A stretch of DNA of 64,000 nucleotides from Amycolatopsis sp. NBC_00345 (GCF_036116635.1 NZ_CP107995.1:310001-374000), one strand, 5' to 3'. Shown: positions 16,958 through 26,457, numbered from the stretch's first letter. Numbers and translations are program-made. Notes: a model not told the origin generated them from the letters alone.

Positions 16958-17845
16958 GTGCCGACCACCGGACAGACCGAGGACGAGGCCGTGGTTCCGG
17001 CCGCGCCGGGCCCGGCCCGCACCCGCCATGGTGTGGCCGTGGCCGTGCGGCTGGCCGTGGTGATCGTGGTCTTGGCCGTGGCCGGCGGGGGCGTCTGGCT
17101 GGTCACCCGGGCTTCGGCGCCGGTGGCGAGCCCGACCACCACGGACATCCCGGCGCTGAGCGTCAAGGCGGCCGACGTGAAGCCCGGTTCGATCGTGCCG
17201 GTCAGCGCCGTCGTCGCGGGCGGCGCCGGTGAAGGCACCGCGCCGCAGTCGGCCCAGCCCTCGGGCGACGACCCGCTCGACGGGTGGGCGCGGAAAGTCG
17301 CCGCGGTCACCGGGATCCCGGCGCGGGCCCTGCACGCGTACGGCAACGCGGAGCTGGCCCTGCGCTCGGCCGACCCGGGCTGCCGTATCTCCTGGGCGAC
17401 GCTGGCCGGCATCGGCCGCATCGAGTCGAACCACGGCCAGTACGGCGGGGCCGTGCTCGGCGCCGACGGCCGCCCGTCCAAGCCGATCATCGGGGTCCCG
17501 CTCGACGGCTCCGCCGGGGTCCGGGCCATCACCGACACCGACGGCGGCCGCTTCGACGGCGACCCGGTGGCCGACCGCGCCGTCGGCCCGATGCAGTTCA
17601 TCCCCAGCACCTGGGCCAAGTGGGCCTCCGACGGCAACGGCGACGGCCTCGGCGACCCCCAGCAGATCGACGACGCCGCGCTCGCCGCGGGCCGGTACCT
17701 CTGCGCGGGCGGCCGCGACATGGCGACGCCGTCCGGCTGGTGGTCGGGAATCCTGTCGTACAACAACTCCACCGAGTACGCCCAGAAGGTGTTCGGCCTC
17801 GCCGACGGCTACGCCAAGAGCGCCCAGAAGGTGCAGGCCGGCTGA
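16958..17845 (+). CDS. membrane-anchored lytic transglycosylase (MltB/SLT type)
   Basis: A 295-residue murein lytic transglycosylase that would cleave peptidoglycan glycan strands outside the membrane. A signal anchor spans about residues 25-52, followed by a linker rich in Pro/Thr/Ala. The catalytic domain (about 105-290) has GRIESNHG with the presumed catalytic E156, GPMQFIPSTWAKWASDGNGDGLGDP and LSYNNSTEYAQKVF, all standard for this family. GTG 16958 follows GGAGG at 16942-16946; an upstream ATG at 16856 would add 34 residues with no ribosome site. Proteins of this kind act in cell-wall remodelling. Confidence 0.9.
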   Translation: MPTTGQTEDEAVVPAAPGPARTRHGVAVAVRLAVVIVVLAVAGGGVWLVTRASAPVASPTTTDIPALSVKAADVKPGSIVPVSAVVAGGAGEGTAPQSAQPSGDDPLDGWARKVAAVTGIPARALHAYGNAELALRSADPGCRISWATLAGIGRIESNHGQYGGAVLGADGRPSKPIIGVPLDGSAGVRAITDTDGGRFDGDPVADRAVGPMQFIPSTWAKWASDGNGDGLGDPQQIDDAALAAGRYLCAGGRDMATPSGWWSGILSYNNSTEYAQKVFGLADGYAKSAQKVQAG

Positions 17846-17988
17846 GGGCGGTTCCGCCGCGTTCGTCCCCCGCCATCCGGCCGTGGTGTGAAATCCGTGC
17901 GAAACCCATGGTCAGCGGCTGAGCGGCGGGCCACGCGTGGTGCGCCTCGGCGGCCGGCCGCCGGATTCCCAGTGCTAGCGTCTAGCCC

Positions 17989-18387
17989 GTGCCAGCGAAC
18001 TCCGGCCCGGCCACGTCCCTGCTCGGGCGCCGGCTCATGATCGCCGTGACGTGCCTCGTGAGCCTGGCGTTGTGCTGCGGGCTGGCCTGGTGGCAGTGGG
18101 ACCGGTTCATGTCCGCCAGCGGCACCTTCCAGAACCTCGGTTACGTGCTGCAGTGGCCGCTCTTCGGCCTGTTCCCGGCTTTTATGTTCTGGCGCATCAA
18201 GAAACTGCGCGAGCGCGAACAAGCCGAGGCGGCGAACCCGGCCGCGTCCCCGGCCGAGGTGACCGTGCCCGCCCCGAGGCGCGCCGTCGTCGTGCGTCAG
18301 CCGGCCGTCGTCACCGAAGAGGACGCCGAGCTCGCCGCGTACAACAGCTACCTGCGCGAGCTGCACGCCCGCGACCAGCAGTCCTGA
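17989..18387 (+). CDS. two-helix membrane protein upstream of DUF3817
   Basis: A 132-residue protein with two transmembrane helices (about 17-36 and 48-67, the second ending FPAFMFWRIKKLRE) and a soluble C-terminal region ending in the conserved-looking ELAAYNSYLRELHARDQ. It is separated from a DUF3817 gene by 25 bases, and this gene pair is, to my knowledge, commonly found together in actinobacteria. Function unknown. GTG 17989 is the first start in frame; the ribosome site is weak. Confidence 0.75.
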   Translation: MPANSGPATSLLGRRLMIAVTCLVSLALCCGLAWWQWDRFMSASGTFQNLGYVLQWPLFGLFPAFMFWRIKKLREREQAEAANPAASPAEVTVPAPRRAVVVRQPAVVTEEDAELAAYNSYLRELHARDQQS

Positions 18388-18412
18388 AGCCCGCAGAAGT
18401 GAGGACCAGCTC

Positions 18413-18763
18413 ATGACCACCAGCACCGAGGGTGCCGCGAAGACCCGCCCGGCGTCGCTGTCCGGCCCGCTGCTGCGCTTCCGCGTCAGTGCTTACGTGA
18501 CCGGCGTCGGCCTGCTCGCGCTGTGCGCGACGATGGTCGTCGAGTACGGCTTCGGCAACGCCACCCCGGCGGCCGTCTACTCGCCGATCCACGGCGTGCT
18601 CTACATGATCTACCTGGTGCTCACCATCGACCTGGCGATCAAGGCCCGCTGGTCGATCAAGAGCACGGTGCTGGTCCTGCTGGCCGGCTGCGTCCCGTTC
18701 GTCTCGTTCCTGGTCGAGCGCCGGGTGACCCACCGCGTGCAGGCCGGGCAGAACATCTTCTGA
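18413..18763 (+). CDS. DUF3817 integral membrane protein
   Basis: A 116-residue DUF3817 protein with three hydrophobic helices. Family features are the N-terminal LLRFRVSAYVTGVGLLALC, the IHGVLYMIYLVLTIDLAIKARW helix with its HG motif, and VLLAGCVPFVSFLVERRVTHRV near the end. GTGAGGA precedes the start ATG 18413 by eight to ten bases. It forms an operon with the two-helix protein upstream. No function has been assigned to the family. Confidence 0.88.
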   Translation: MTTSTEGAAKTRPASLSGPLLRFRVSAYVTGVGLLALCATMVVEYGFGNATPAAVYSPIHGVLYMIYLVLTIDLAIKARWSIKSTVLVLLAGCVPFVSFLVERRVTHRVQAGQNIF

Positions 18764-18805
18764 GCCGCTTGGCGCTGTCCGCGCAGGCGAGCGGCGTTGC
18801 CCGGG

Positions 18806-18860
18806 GTCCCTGAAGGCCACCATGAGGGTCGGATATGCCCTCATGGTGGCCTTCAGGGAC
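18806..18860. terminator. 23-bp perfect hairpin between convergent genes
   Basis: The arm 18806-18828 (GTCCCTGAAGGCCACCATGA plus GGG) pairs without mismatch with 18838-18860 around a 9-nt loop. It separates the DUF3817 gene from the convergent symporter gene. The stem is far longer than a terminator needs, which suggests a mobile or repetitive origin. Confidence 0.75.
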
Positions 18861-18875
18861 TTCGGCGGGAGGGGT

Positions 18876-20471
18876 TCAGGAGCCGATGCCGGTCAGCGAC
18901 CGGACCTCCATCTCGGCGTGCTTGGCCGAGTCGGCCTTCGACCGGCCGACGAAGGTGCCGATCGCCCCGCACAGGAACGAGAACGGGATCGAGGCCAGGC
19001 CCGGGTTCTTGAGCGGGAACCAGTGGAAGTCGATGCTCGGGAAGATCGAGTCGGCCGCGCCGGAGACCACCGGGGAGAACAGCACCAGCGCCAGGCACGC
19101 GATCAGCCCGCCGTAGATGCTCCACAGCGTGCCGGTCGTGTTGAACCGCTTCCAGAACAGCGAGTACAGCAGCGTCGAGAGGTTCGCCGACGCCGCGACG
19201 GCCAGCGCCAGCGCGACCAGGAACGCGATGTTCTGCCCGTTGACCAGGATGCCGCCGAGGATCGCCAGGACGCCGATCACCAGCGCGGTCAGCCGGGCCA
19301 CACGCACCTCGTCGGCCGGCTCCGCCTTGCCGCGCTTCATGATGTTCGCGTAGACGTCGTGCGCGAAGGAGGCGGACGCGGTGATCGTCAGGCCCGCGAC
19401 CACGGCCAGGATGGTGGCGAACGCGACCGCGGAGACGACGCCGAGCAGCAGCGTGCCGCCGATGTGCAGGGCCAGCAGCGGGGCCGCGGAGTTCTCGCCG
19501 CCGGGCGCGCTCTTGATCTCGTCGGCGCCCACCAGCGCCGCCGCGCCGAAGCCGATCACCAGCGTGCACAGGTAGAACACGAACATGCACGCCGTGGCCC
19601 AGACCACCGAGCGGCGGGCTTCACGGGAGTTCGGCACGGTGTAGAAGCGCATCAGCACGTGCGGCAGCGAGGCGATGCCGAGCACCAGTGCCAGCGACAG
19701 CGAGACGAAGTCGAGCTTGGTGGTGCCGTTCTGCCCGTACGAGCCGCCGGGCTCGAGCAGCTGCGTGCCCATCGGGCTGCGGTCGGTCGCCGCGGTGAGC
19801 AGGTTGGAGAAGTTGAAGCCGTACTTGCCGAACAGGAACACGGTGATCAGCGTGGCGGCGACCAGCAGGATGCTCGCCTTGATGATCTGCACCCACGTGG
19901 TGCCCTTCATCCCGCCGACCAGCACGTAGACGACCATCACCATGCCGACCACGGCGATCACCAGCGCCTGGCCCAGCCGGGAGTGCACGTTCAGCAGCAG
20001 CGCGACGAGGCCGCCGGCGCCGGCCATCTGCGCCAGCATGTAGAAGAAGGAGATGATGAGCGTCGAGGTCGCGGAGGCGGCGCGCACGGGGCGCTGCCGC
20101 ATCCGGAAGCTCAGCACGTCACCCATCGTGAACCGGCCGGTGTTGCGCAGCAGTTCGGCGATCAGCAGGAGGTCGACGAGCCACGCCACCAGGAATCCGA
20201 TGGAGTAGAGGAAGCCGTCGTAGCCGTGGATCGCGATCGCGCCGGCGATGCCGAGGAACGAGGCGGCCGACAGGAAGTCGCCCGAGAGCGCGACGCCGTT
20301 CTGCCGCCCGGTGAAGGCGCTGTCGGCCGCGTAGTAGTCGGAGGTCGAGGTCTTCTGGCCCCGGTTGCCCGCCCGGTAGACCACGTACAGGGTGATCGCG
20401 ACGAACAGGGCGAAGACCCCGGTGTTCACGAGCGGGTTGCTCGCGGGCGTGCTTTCGGCCAGTGCGATCAC
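18876..20471 (-). CDS. sodium:solute symporter, acetate/monocarboxylate type
   Basis: A 531-residue SSS-family transporter with about 13 membrane helices, of the ActP/MctC branch that takes up acetate, pyruvate or propionate with a cation. Branch landmarks are DYYAADSAFTGRQNGVALSGDFLSAASFLG in parts near residues 45-75, ELLRNTGRFTMGDVLSFR, SLPHVLMRFYTVPNSREAR and ASASFAHDVYANIM. The GTG at 20471 overlaps the stop of the upstream DUF485 gene (GTGA), which fixes the start; reading further up would add 29 residues overlapping that gene. A DUF485 partner is the usual companion of this transporter class. Substrate is inferred from family. Confidence 0.9.
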   Translation of the reverse strand: MIALAESTPASNPLVNTGVFALFVAITLYVVYRAGNRGQKTSTSDYYAADSAFTGRQNGVALSGDFLSAASFLGIAGAIAIHGYDGFLYSIGFLVAWLVDLLLIAELLRNTGRFTMGDVLSFRMRQRPVRAASATSTLIISFFYMLAQMAGAGGLVALLLNVHSRLGQALVIAVVGMVMVVYVLVGGMKGTTWVQIIKASILLVAATLITVFLFGKYGFNFSNLLTAATDRSPMGTQLLEPGGSYGQNGTTKLDFVSLSLALVLGIASLPHVLMRFYTVPNSREARRSVVWATACMFVFYLCTLVIGFGAAALVGADEIKSAPGGENSAAPLLALHIGGTLLLGVVSAVAFATILAVVAGLTITASASFAHDVYANIMKRGKAEPADEVRVARLTALVIGVLAILGGILVNGQNIAFLVALALAVAASANLSTLLYSLFWKRFNTTGTLWSIYGGLIACLALVLFSPVVSGAADSIFPSIDFHWFPLKNPGLASIPFSFLCGAIGTFVGRSKADSAKHAEMEVRSLTGIGS

Positions 20472-20896
20472 TGCTGGATCCCTTCCGTCACGGCTGCGCG
20501 TTCCCTGAGTTCGGCGACCCTCGGGTCGACCTGCCGGTTGGCGAACCGGACATAGCACAGGGTGATCAGCGCGGTGGTCACGAACTGTGCGAGCCCGAGC
20601 AGCATGCCCACGTTGACCAGGCCGAACACCGGGGTGCTCATGAAGTCGCCGGCGTAGGCGGCCAGCACCACGTAGGTCAGGTACCAGAGGAAGAAGGCGA
20701 TGCTCATCGGGAAGACGAACCCGCGGTACCGCCGGCGCAGGGTGCGGAACTCCGGGCTGCGCTGGATGAGGTCGTAGTCGGGCCCGTTCGGGACGGCCGG
20801 GGCCGGTTCTTCGCCCTCCCGGGCGAACAGGGCCGGCAGCTGACCGGTCTCGTCGAGCGAGTTGCTCGTCGCGGGGGGCCGCGTGACTTCGTGCAT
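20468..20896 (-). CDS. DUF485 membrane protein, symporter partner
   Basis: A 142-residue protein whose C-terminal half is the DUF485 domain: two helices, FPMSIAFFLWYLTYVVLAAYA and a second LLGLAQFVTTALITLCYVRFAN, linked by the family's short MSTPVFGLVNVGM loop. ATG 20896 is preceded by GGAGG at the correct distance; an in-frame ATG further up at 21013 has no such site. It is translationally coupled to the symporter gene. In the acetate-permease system the DUF485 protein is always adjacent to the transporter, but its role is unclear. Confidence 0.9.
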   Translation of the reverse strand: MHEVTRPPATSNSLDETGQLPALFAREGEEPAPAVPNGPDYDLIQRSPEFRTLRRRYRGFVFPMSIAFFLWYLTYVVLAAYAGDFMSTPVFGLVNVGMLLGLAQFVTTALITLCYVRFANRQVDPRVAELRERAAVTEGIQQ

Positions 20897-21846
20897 GGGT
20901 GCCTCCGGCAACTTGCGTCCGTGGGCGGGCCGGGTCGGTGCCCCTCGTTCGAGTGGCGCCCGGTCTGCTCTTGCGGACAGGGAGGCGGCCATAGTAACGA
21001 CGGCCGGGCGCACCGGAAAAAGCCGGTTCCGCGGACGGGTCCCGGAATTCGTTTTATAGCCGGAAATACGCGAAAACGGTCGCCCTGACTTTGATCACGG
21101 GCAGATCACTCGGAATAGCAGGGGTGTTGTCACACGGCGTCGCCGCAGCTCGGGAAGGCTGCGGCAAATGGTTGAGCGACACTCTCTGACGACACGAATG
21201 CGCTACCCCCGGTAGCCGTCAAACGGGGCGTCGGCCCCGCTCTCGTCCTTCCTTCGCGGGGGGTGGAAGAGGATTCGCAGGCCAGCACGGGATCCCGAAA
21301 GAAATCACCGGGTCGGGCGGCGAGTTGCTGCTACACCACAACATCGGGTTCATCTTCACGCTTGACCCACCCGATGGGGGCACGGAGCGTAGATCCCCCG
21401 AGCTATCTGACTACGCTGCGTGGGCTAATCGGGTGACGACCGGATGCCGAGACCCCGTCCAACCGGTAACCGGAATTCCCGGTTGACGCCCAACATGGCG
21501 AATCAGGGCTGCGTACACGGGGTGTCCGGCCTCTTTTCCCTGGTCAGCCAGTCGAAGTGGAAGAGAATTACCTCGGCTGGGATTGGTGTACGATTCTTTG
21601 GCCCAGCTGACCGCAGCGATCGATAGGCACAGACAAGTTGATCTCGACCACCCGCGTGCAGTACGCAACTTGCGCCATGCACGTGCAAAGTCCCGGGAAC
21701 CACAGTTCCGGACGCAGGGGTGACCGATCGGCTCCAAGGTGCCCACCCGGGGTCGTTCGCGCGGGTCGGCGGAATGCCGTGGGCCGCGCCGGGAGCACCG
21801 GAAGCCGTCGACGGGCAGCCACGACGCCGGACAGGGAGTCACTTTC
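20897..21846. other. 950-base gap between symporter operon and conservon
   Basis: No gene can be supported in this stretch, which is less GC-rich than its surroundings (notably 21540-21720). It must hold the promoters of both the leftward DUF485-symporter operon and the rightward conservon. Candidate motifs are TTGACG at about 21484, inside the near-palindrome around ACCGGAATTCCCGGT, and an AT-rich box near 21590 (GTACGATTCTTT). Short reading frames present are not conserved-looking and lack ribosome sites. Confidence 0.5.
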
Positions 21847-24800
21847 GTGACCGTTGCAGGAGAAGGCCAGGTGCCTGTTGGGAAACTGCTCGGCCGCCCG
21901 CCCCGGCGGTCGCGCTGGTCAACCGGCTGGCGCGCCGTGCTGGGCTGGCGGGACTGGAGCCTGGCGGTCAAGCTGTCGGCCGTCACGCTGGTCCCCATCG
22001 TGCTCGCGGTCGTGCTGGGTGTCACCGCGATCGTCGGCCAGGTCAGCCGCTCCGACGACTACGAGCGCATCGACCGTCTGGTCGGGCTGAGCAGCCAGCT
22101 GCGCGCGCTCACCGACGGGCTGCAGCACGAGCGCACCCTGACCGCGCAGCAGCTGATCGTCGGCTCGGCCGGGGTGACGCCGGAGCTGAAGGCCGCCCGC
22201 GCGGCCACCGACGCCGCGGTCGACCCCTTCACCACGGCCGCGGGCCGGGTCGGCGCCGACGAGTCCAGTGTGTCCGGTGCGGTGAACTCCGCGACCGCTC
22301 AGGTCAACGAGATCGCCGTGATCCGCCAGCAGGTCGGCGCCGGGCTGCTGGACGCGGCCGAGGCCGTCAGTGACTACAACGCCGTGACCACCGCGCTGAT
22401 CGCCGCCGACACCGCGGTGGCCGCGGGCGCCAGCGCCGACGCGCTGGGCGGCACCCCGAACGCGCTGCACGACCTCGAGGCCGCCAAGGAACAGGCCTCG
22501 GTCAGCCAGGCGCTGATCGCGTTCGGCATCTCGCGTGGCGGCCTGCCGGCGCAGCAGCTCAGCGACGTCCGCGACGCGGAGCTCCGGTTCGACGACCGGA
22601 TGGACGACTTCAGCGCCGCCGCCACCGCGCCGCAGCGCCAGGACCTCGACAGCACGCTCAAGCCCGACTCCTCCTACGACCGCAAGCGGATGGTCGGCCA
22701 GGCACTGGGCGAACAGGGCGCGTCGAGTGACGACGCGCTGCGCGGGATGTCGGCGCAGGAGTGGAACAACACCTCCAGCGCCGTGGTGAGCCAGCTGTCC
22801 GACGTCGGCAAGCGCCTCGGCGCCGAGGCGACGGACGCGTCGGCGGCGCTGGTCGAGGACGCCAGCAGCAGCGCCGGCCTGCTCGCCGTGCTGCTGTTCG
22901 CCGCGCTGGTCGTGGCCGCCGCCGTCGTCTTCCTGATCACCCGCCAGCTGCTCCGGTCGCTGTCCACCCTGCGCCGCAGCGCGCTGGACGTCGCGGAGAA
23001 GGAGCTGCCGGCCGCGGTCCGCAACATCCAGGAGGGCCGCTCCCAGAGCATCGAGGTCGCGCCGGTTCCGGTGCATGTGCACGACGAGGTCGGCGAGGTG
23101 GCGCGCGCCTTCGAGCAGGTGCACAGCCAGGCGCTGCGGCTCGCGACCGAGCAGGCCGCGATGCGCGCCGGTTACAGCAGCGTGTTCGTCAACCTGTCGC
23201 GGCGCAGCCAGAGCCTCGTGCAGCGGCAGCTGCAGCTGATCGAGCGGCTGGAGCGCGACGAAGAGGACGCCGACCAGCTCGCCACCCTGTTCCAGCTCGA
23301 CCACCTCGCCACCCGGATGCGGCGCAACAACGAGAACCTGATGGTCCTCTCCGGCGCCGAGCCGGGCCGCCGCTCCGGGCAGCCGGTGAGCGCGCACGAC
23401 GTGCTGCGCGCCGCCGTCTCGGAGATCGAGCAGTACCAGCGGGTTTCGGTGCAGCAGCCGCCCGCGGTGAAGATCGTCGGGTTCGCGGCCAGCGACGTCC
23501 AGCGCCTCGTCGCCGAGCTGCTCGACAACGCCACCGCGTTCTCCGCGCCGGAGACGCAGGTGACGGTCGCGACGCGGCTCGCCGACGACGGCTCGCTCAA
23601 CGTCGACATCCTCGACAAGGGCATCGGCATGAACGAGTACGAGGTGGTGGAGGCCAACAGCCGGCTCACCGAGGCCGGCTCGGTCGACCTCGCCACCTCG
23701 CGCCGGATGGGCCTGTTCGTGGTCGGCCGCCTGGCCGGGCGCCACCGCATCGGCGTTTCGCTGCACGGCGGCAAGGACATCGTCGGCGTGCGCGCCACCG
23801 TGGTGGTCCCGCCGGAGCTGGTGATGACCGGCGCCGTGGTGGACAACGCGCCGCACACGGGCCCGATGAAGAGCGTCGCCGTCCCGCCGGTGAGCCCCGG
23901 CGGCCTGCCGCGGCGCCAGCGTCCGGTCAACGGCTCGGCCCGCCCCGGCGCGGTGCCGCTGCAGCAGGGCCACGGCGACGACCAGCTGCGGTCTTCGTCC
24001 GGCGACCTCGCGGGGTACGCCAACGGGCAGCAGGCCGCCCCGGGCGTGCGGCCGCCGTCGGACCTCGAGATCTCCGGGACCGCGCTGTTCAGCCCGATCC
24101 CGCGGGAGGACGGCCCGCCGCGGGTGCCGCGGGTGCCGCAGATCCTCCAGGTCCCGCCGCCGCGGCCCGAGTCCGAGCCCCAGCCGGCCGCGCCCGCCGA
24201 GGCCACCGAAGTCACCGAGCCCGTCGAGGCGCCCGTGGCCGAGGAAGCGGGCGAGCCTTCGGGGTCGGAGGGACGGCGTCAGGGCGAGCTGCCCTCGGGC
24301 AAGGACCTGTTCTCCGCCAACGGAACCACGCTGAGCGACTGGTGGAACCAGGCCGCGCAGAAGGTGCCCGAGGTGCCGCCGCCGTCGGCCGCCGAGACGA
24401 CCATCGAGACCACGCCGATCTTCGACGAGATGCTCTCGGTCTGGTTCCGTTCGCCGGTCCCGGCCGTCGAGCCCAAGGACGTCAAGGAAGCCAAGGACAC
24501 CAAGGAAACCGGGGTCAAGGACGGCGAGCCCGCCGAAGCCGACGCCCTCGCGGAAGTCCAGCCCGGCGTCGCCCCGGTCACCACGCCGGAGCAGGACGAG
24601 CGGAACTGGGACTTCGCGAGCGACGAGAACTGGCGCACCGTCCAGGCGGTGTCGCAGGTCGAGCCCACCGCGTTCACCCCGGCCGGGCTGCCGCGCCGCC
24701 GCCGGGGCGAGCAGCTCATGCCGGGCAGCGCGACCTCGGAGCCGGGGGCGACCGACTCTCCGGCCAAGCCGGAGCTTCCGGTGCGCGACCCTTCGGACGT

Positions 24801-26001
24801 CCGCGGGCGGCTGAACAGCTTCCAGCGCGGCGTCACCCGGGGCCGTCAGGAGACCCGGGGGGGCACGGAGCCGTCGGCCACCGGCCAGCCCGGCCAGCCG
24901 GTCGAGTCCGCACAGCCGGTCGAGTCCGGACAGTCGCAGGGACTCGGGGCGCAGGCGCTCGGACGGCTCGACGGGACCGTTGGTACCGCCGACGCGGAGA
25001 CTCCCGTCGCGGGCCGCCTCGACGGGCCGGGCAGTGCGCCCGGCACGGACGCTCCGGCGCCGGGGCTCACCGGACCGCTCACGCCGGGCCACGCGCCCGC
25101 CGGGCCGCTGCCCGGCCGGGTTCCGGCGGCTTTCGACCCGAACGCCGGCCGTGCTCCCGAGGCCCCGCTGGCTCCCGGACAGGACGTCTTCCAGTCCTAT
25201 ACGGACCGGATGGCCGCACAGGCGCCGGCTGAGGCCGAACCGCAGCCGGCCGCCGAGCGTGGGCCCGAAGCCTTCACCCCGCGCCCGAACGCCCGGCCGG
25301 CGTTCGATCCCGAGCAGACCGTCCGCCCGGACGCGAGTGCCCCGCCGATCGTCCGCCCGAACGCGTCCGGGCCGCAGACCGTCCGGCCGGATGCGAGTGC
25401 CCCGCCGGCCACGCGTCCGGACGCCGCTCCGCCGATCGTCCGCCCGGAGACGCCCGCGCCGCAGCCGGCTCGTCCGGACGCGCCCGCGCCGCAGACCGGG
25501 CTGGGCCAGGCCGCCGAGTCCGGCCGTCCGGACGCGCTGCCGTCCCGGCGTCCCGGCGCGGAGGCGCCCAGCCGCCCGGACGGGCCGCCGGCGTCACTGC
25601 CCGCCCGCCGTCCGGCGGCCACCGACGTGCCGCCGGGACCCCCGGCGGACGGACCGCGAGACCTGCCCACTACCGTGCCCGAAATCCTGGGTGCTTCGTC
25701 GGATACGCCCGATTCGGAGTGGAACTTCGGGTCGGATGACGGGTGGCGAGCGGTCGAAGCGGTGTCCCAGTCGACACCCGCTTTGTTCACTTCGGCAGGA
25801 TTGCCCCGGCGCCGTCGAGGGGAGCAGCTGCTCCCGGGCAGCGCCCCGCCGCCTTCCGGGACGGCGGGCCCCCTTCCGACTCGCGACGCACACGACGTGC
25901 GTGGCCGCCTGAGCAGTTTCCAGCAGGGCATCCAGCGTGGCCGGCACCGCACCGCGCAGGCCGCCGCCGAGACCAACCACGAAACACTGGAGGGTGAATG
26001 A
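21847..26001 (+). CDS. cvnA: conservon sensor histidine kinase with NIT domain and long disordered tail
   Basis: A 1384-residue sensor kinase, first gene of a conservon. Order: membrane helix about 40-63; extracytoplasmic nitrate/nitrite-sensing (NIT-like) helical domain to about 335; second helix 343-366; HAMP-like linker; atypical dimerisation segment (LDHLATRMRRNNENL); HATPase domain with ELLDNATAFSAP at about 556, DILDKGIGM at 586 and MGLFVVGRLAGRH. From about 690 to the end lies a Pro/Ala-rich disordered tail that contains a module of about 80 residues twice (from W921 and W1292), each with AGLPRRRRGEQL and DVRGRLxSFQxG. GTG 21847 has AGGGAG upstream; GTG 21871, with AGGAGAAGG before it, is an equally good start. 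The product is coupled to a roadblock gene by ATGA overlap. Confidence 0.92.
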   Translation: MTVAGEGQVPVGKLLGRPPRRSRWSTGWRAVLGWRDWSLAVKLSAVTLVPIVLAVVLGVTAIVGQVSRSDDYERIDRLVGLSSQLRALTDGLQHERTLTAQQLIVGSAGVTPELKAARAATDAAVDPFTTAAGRVGADESSVSGAVNSATAQVNEIAVIRQQVGAGLLDAAEAVSDYNAVTTALIAADTAVAAGASADALGGTPNALHDLEAAKEQASVSQALIAFGISRGGLPAQQLSDVRDAELRFDDRMDDFSAAATAPQRQDLDSTLKPDSSYDRKRMVGQALGEQGASSDDALRGMSAQEWNNTSSAVVSQLSDVGKRLGAEATDASAALVEDASSSAGLLAVLLFAALVVAAAVVFLITRQLLRSLSTLRRSALDVAEKELPAAVRNIQEGRSQSIEVAPVPVHVHDEVGEVARAFEQVHSQALRLATEQAAMRAGYSSVFVNLSRRSQSLVQRQLQLIERLERDEEDADQLATLFQLDHLATRMRRNNENLMVLSGAEPGRRSGQPVSAHDVLRAAVSEIEQYQRVSVQQPPAVKIVGFAASDVQRLVAELLDNATAFSAPETQVTVATRLADDGSLNVDILDKGIGMNEYEVVEANSRLTEAGSVDLATSRRMGLFVVGRLAGRHRIGVSLHGGKDIVGVRATVVVPPELVMTGAVVDNAPHTGPMKSVAVPPVSPGGLPRRQRPVNGSARPGAVPLQQGHGDDQLRSSSGDLAGYANGQQAAPGVRPPSDLEISGTALFSPIPREDGPPRVPRVPQILQVPPPRPESEPQPAAPAEATEVTEPVEAPVAEEAGEPSGSEGRRQGELPSGKDLFSANGTTLSDWWNQAAQKVPEVPPPSAAETTIETTPIFDEMLSVWFRSPVPAVEPKDVKEAKDTKETGVKDGEPAEADALAEVQPGVAPVTTPEQDERNWDFASDENWRTVQAVSQVEPTAFTPAGLPRRRRGEQLMPGSATSEPGATDSPAKPELPVRDPSDVRGRLNSFQRGVTRGRQETRGGTEPSATGQPGQPVESAQPVESGQSQGLGAQALGRLDGTVGTADAETPVAGRLDGPGSAPGTDAPAPGLTGPLTPGHAPAGPLPGRVPAAFDPNAGRAPEAPLAPGQDVFQSYTDRMAAQAPAEAEPQPAAERGPEAFTPRPNARPAFDPEQTVRPDASAPPIVRPNASGPQTVRPDASAPPATRPDAAPPIVRPETPAPQPARPDAPAPQTGLGQAAESGRPDALPSRRPGAEAPSRPDGPPASLPARRPAATDVPPGPPADGPRDLPTTVPEILGASSDTPDSEWNFGSDDGWRAVEAVSQSTPALFTSAGLPRRRRGEQLLPGSAPPPSGTAGPLPTRDAHDVRGRLSSFQQGIQRGRHRTAQAAAETNHETLEGE

Positions 26002-26450
26002 CCTCGCCGAGTACGGCCCAGCCGCAGCAGAACCAGTTCGGCTGGCTGGTGAACGACTTCGCCGAGCGCGTCCCGGGTGTCGCGCACGCGGTGGTGGTGT
26101 CCGCGGACGGGCTGCTGCTCACGGCCTCCAACCGGCTGCCGCTCGACCGCGCCGACCAGCTGGCCGCCGTGGCGTCCGGGCTGGTCAGCCTGACCCAGGG
26201 CGCGGCCCGCTGCTTCGAGGCGGGCGCGGTCAACGAGACCGTGGTCGAGATGGAGCTCGGCATCATGGTGCTGATGTCGATCAGCGACGGCTCCTGCCTC
26301 GCGATCCTCGCCGCACCGAACTGCGACATCGGCCAGGTCGCCTACGAGATGACGATGCTGGTCGACCGGGTCGGGCAGATCCTCACCCCGGAACTTCGCG
26401 CACAGTTGCAGGGCGCGGGTGGCTCTCTGATCGGCGAGCCGGTGGGATGA
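25998..26450 (+). CDS. cvnB: conservon roadblock/LC7 protein
   Basis: A 150-residue roadblock/LC7-domain protein. The domain spans about residues 12-125: FGWLVNDFAERVPGVAHAVVVSADGLLL, then LAAVASGLVSLTQGAARCFEAG and the strand GIMVLMSISDGSCLAILAAPNCDIGQVAYEMTMLV in pieces. Roadblock proteins regulate small GTPases; here the partner is expected to be the GTPase two genes downstream, the complex assembling under the sensor kinase at the membrane. The start overlaps the kinase stop by four bases. High confidence from both sequence and gene order. Confidence 0.95.
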   Translation: MTSPSTAQPQQNQFGWLVNDFAERVPGVAHAVVVSADGLLLTASNRLPLDRADQLAAVASGLVSLTQGAARCFEAGAVNETVVEMELGIMVLMSISDGSCLAILAAPNCDIGQVAYEMTMLVDRVGQILTPELRAQLQGAGGSLIGEPVG

Positions 26451-26457
26451 TCTGGCG

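Noticed and set aside
21411..21850. Open frames on both strands in the long gap before the conservon
   Set aside because: No ribosome sites, codon usage unlike coding DNA here, and no recognisable protein features.
21919..25092. 1057-codon open frame antisense to the conservon kinase
   Set aside because: Translation is low-complexity Arg/His/Gly-rich, the mirror image of the kinase codons; no family feature.
25300..25520. Short near-identical DNA repeats resembling a CRISPR or tandem array
   Set aside because: They encode the in-frame RPDASAPP-type repeats of the kinase tail; spacing is irregular and there are no unique spacers or cas genes.
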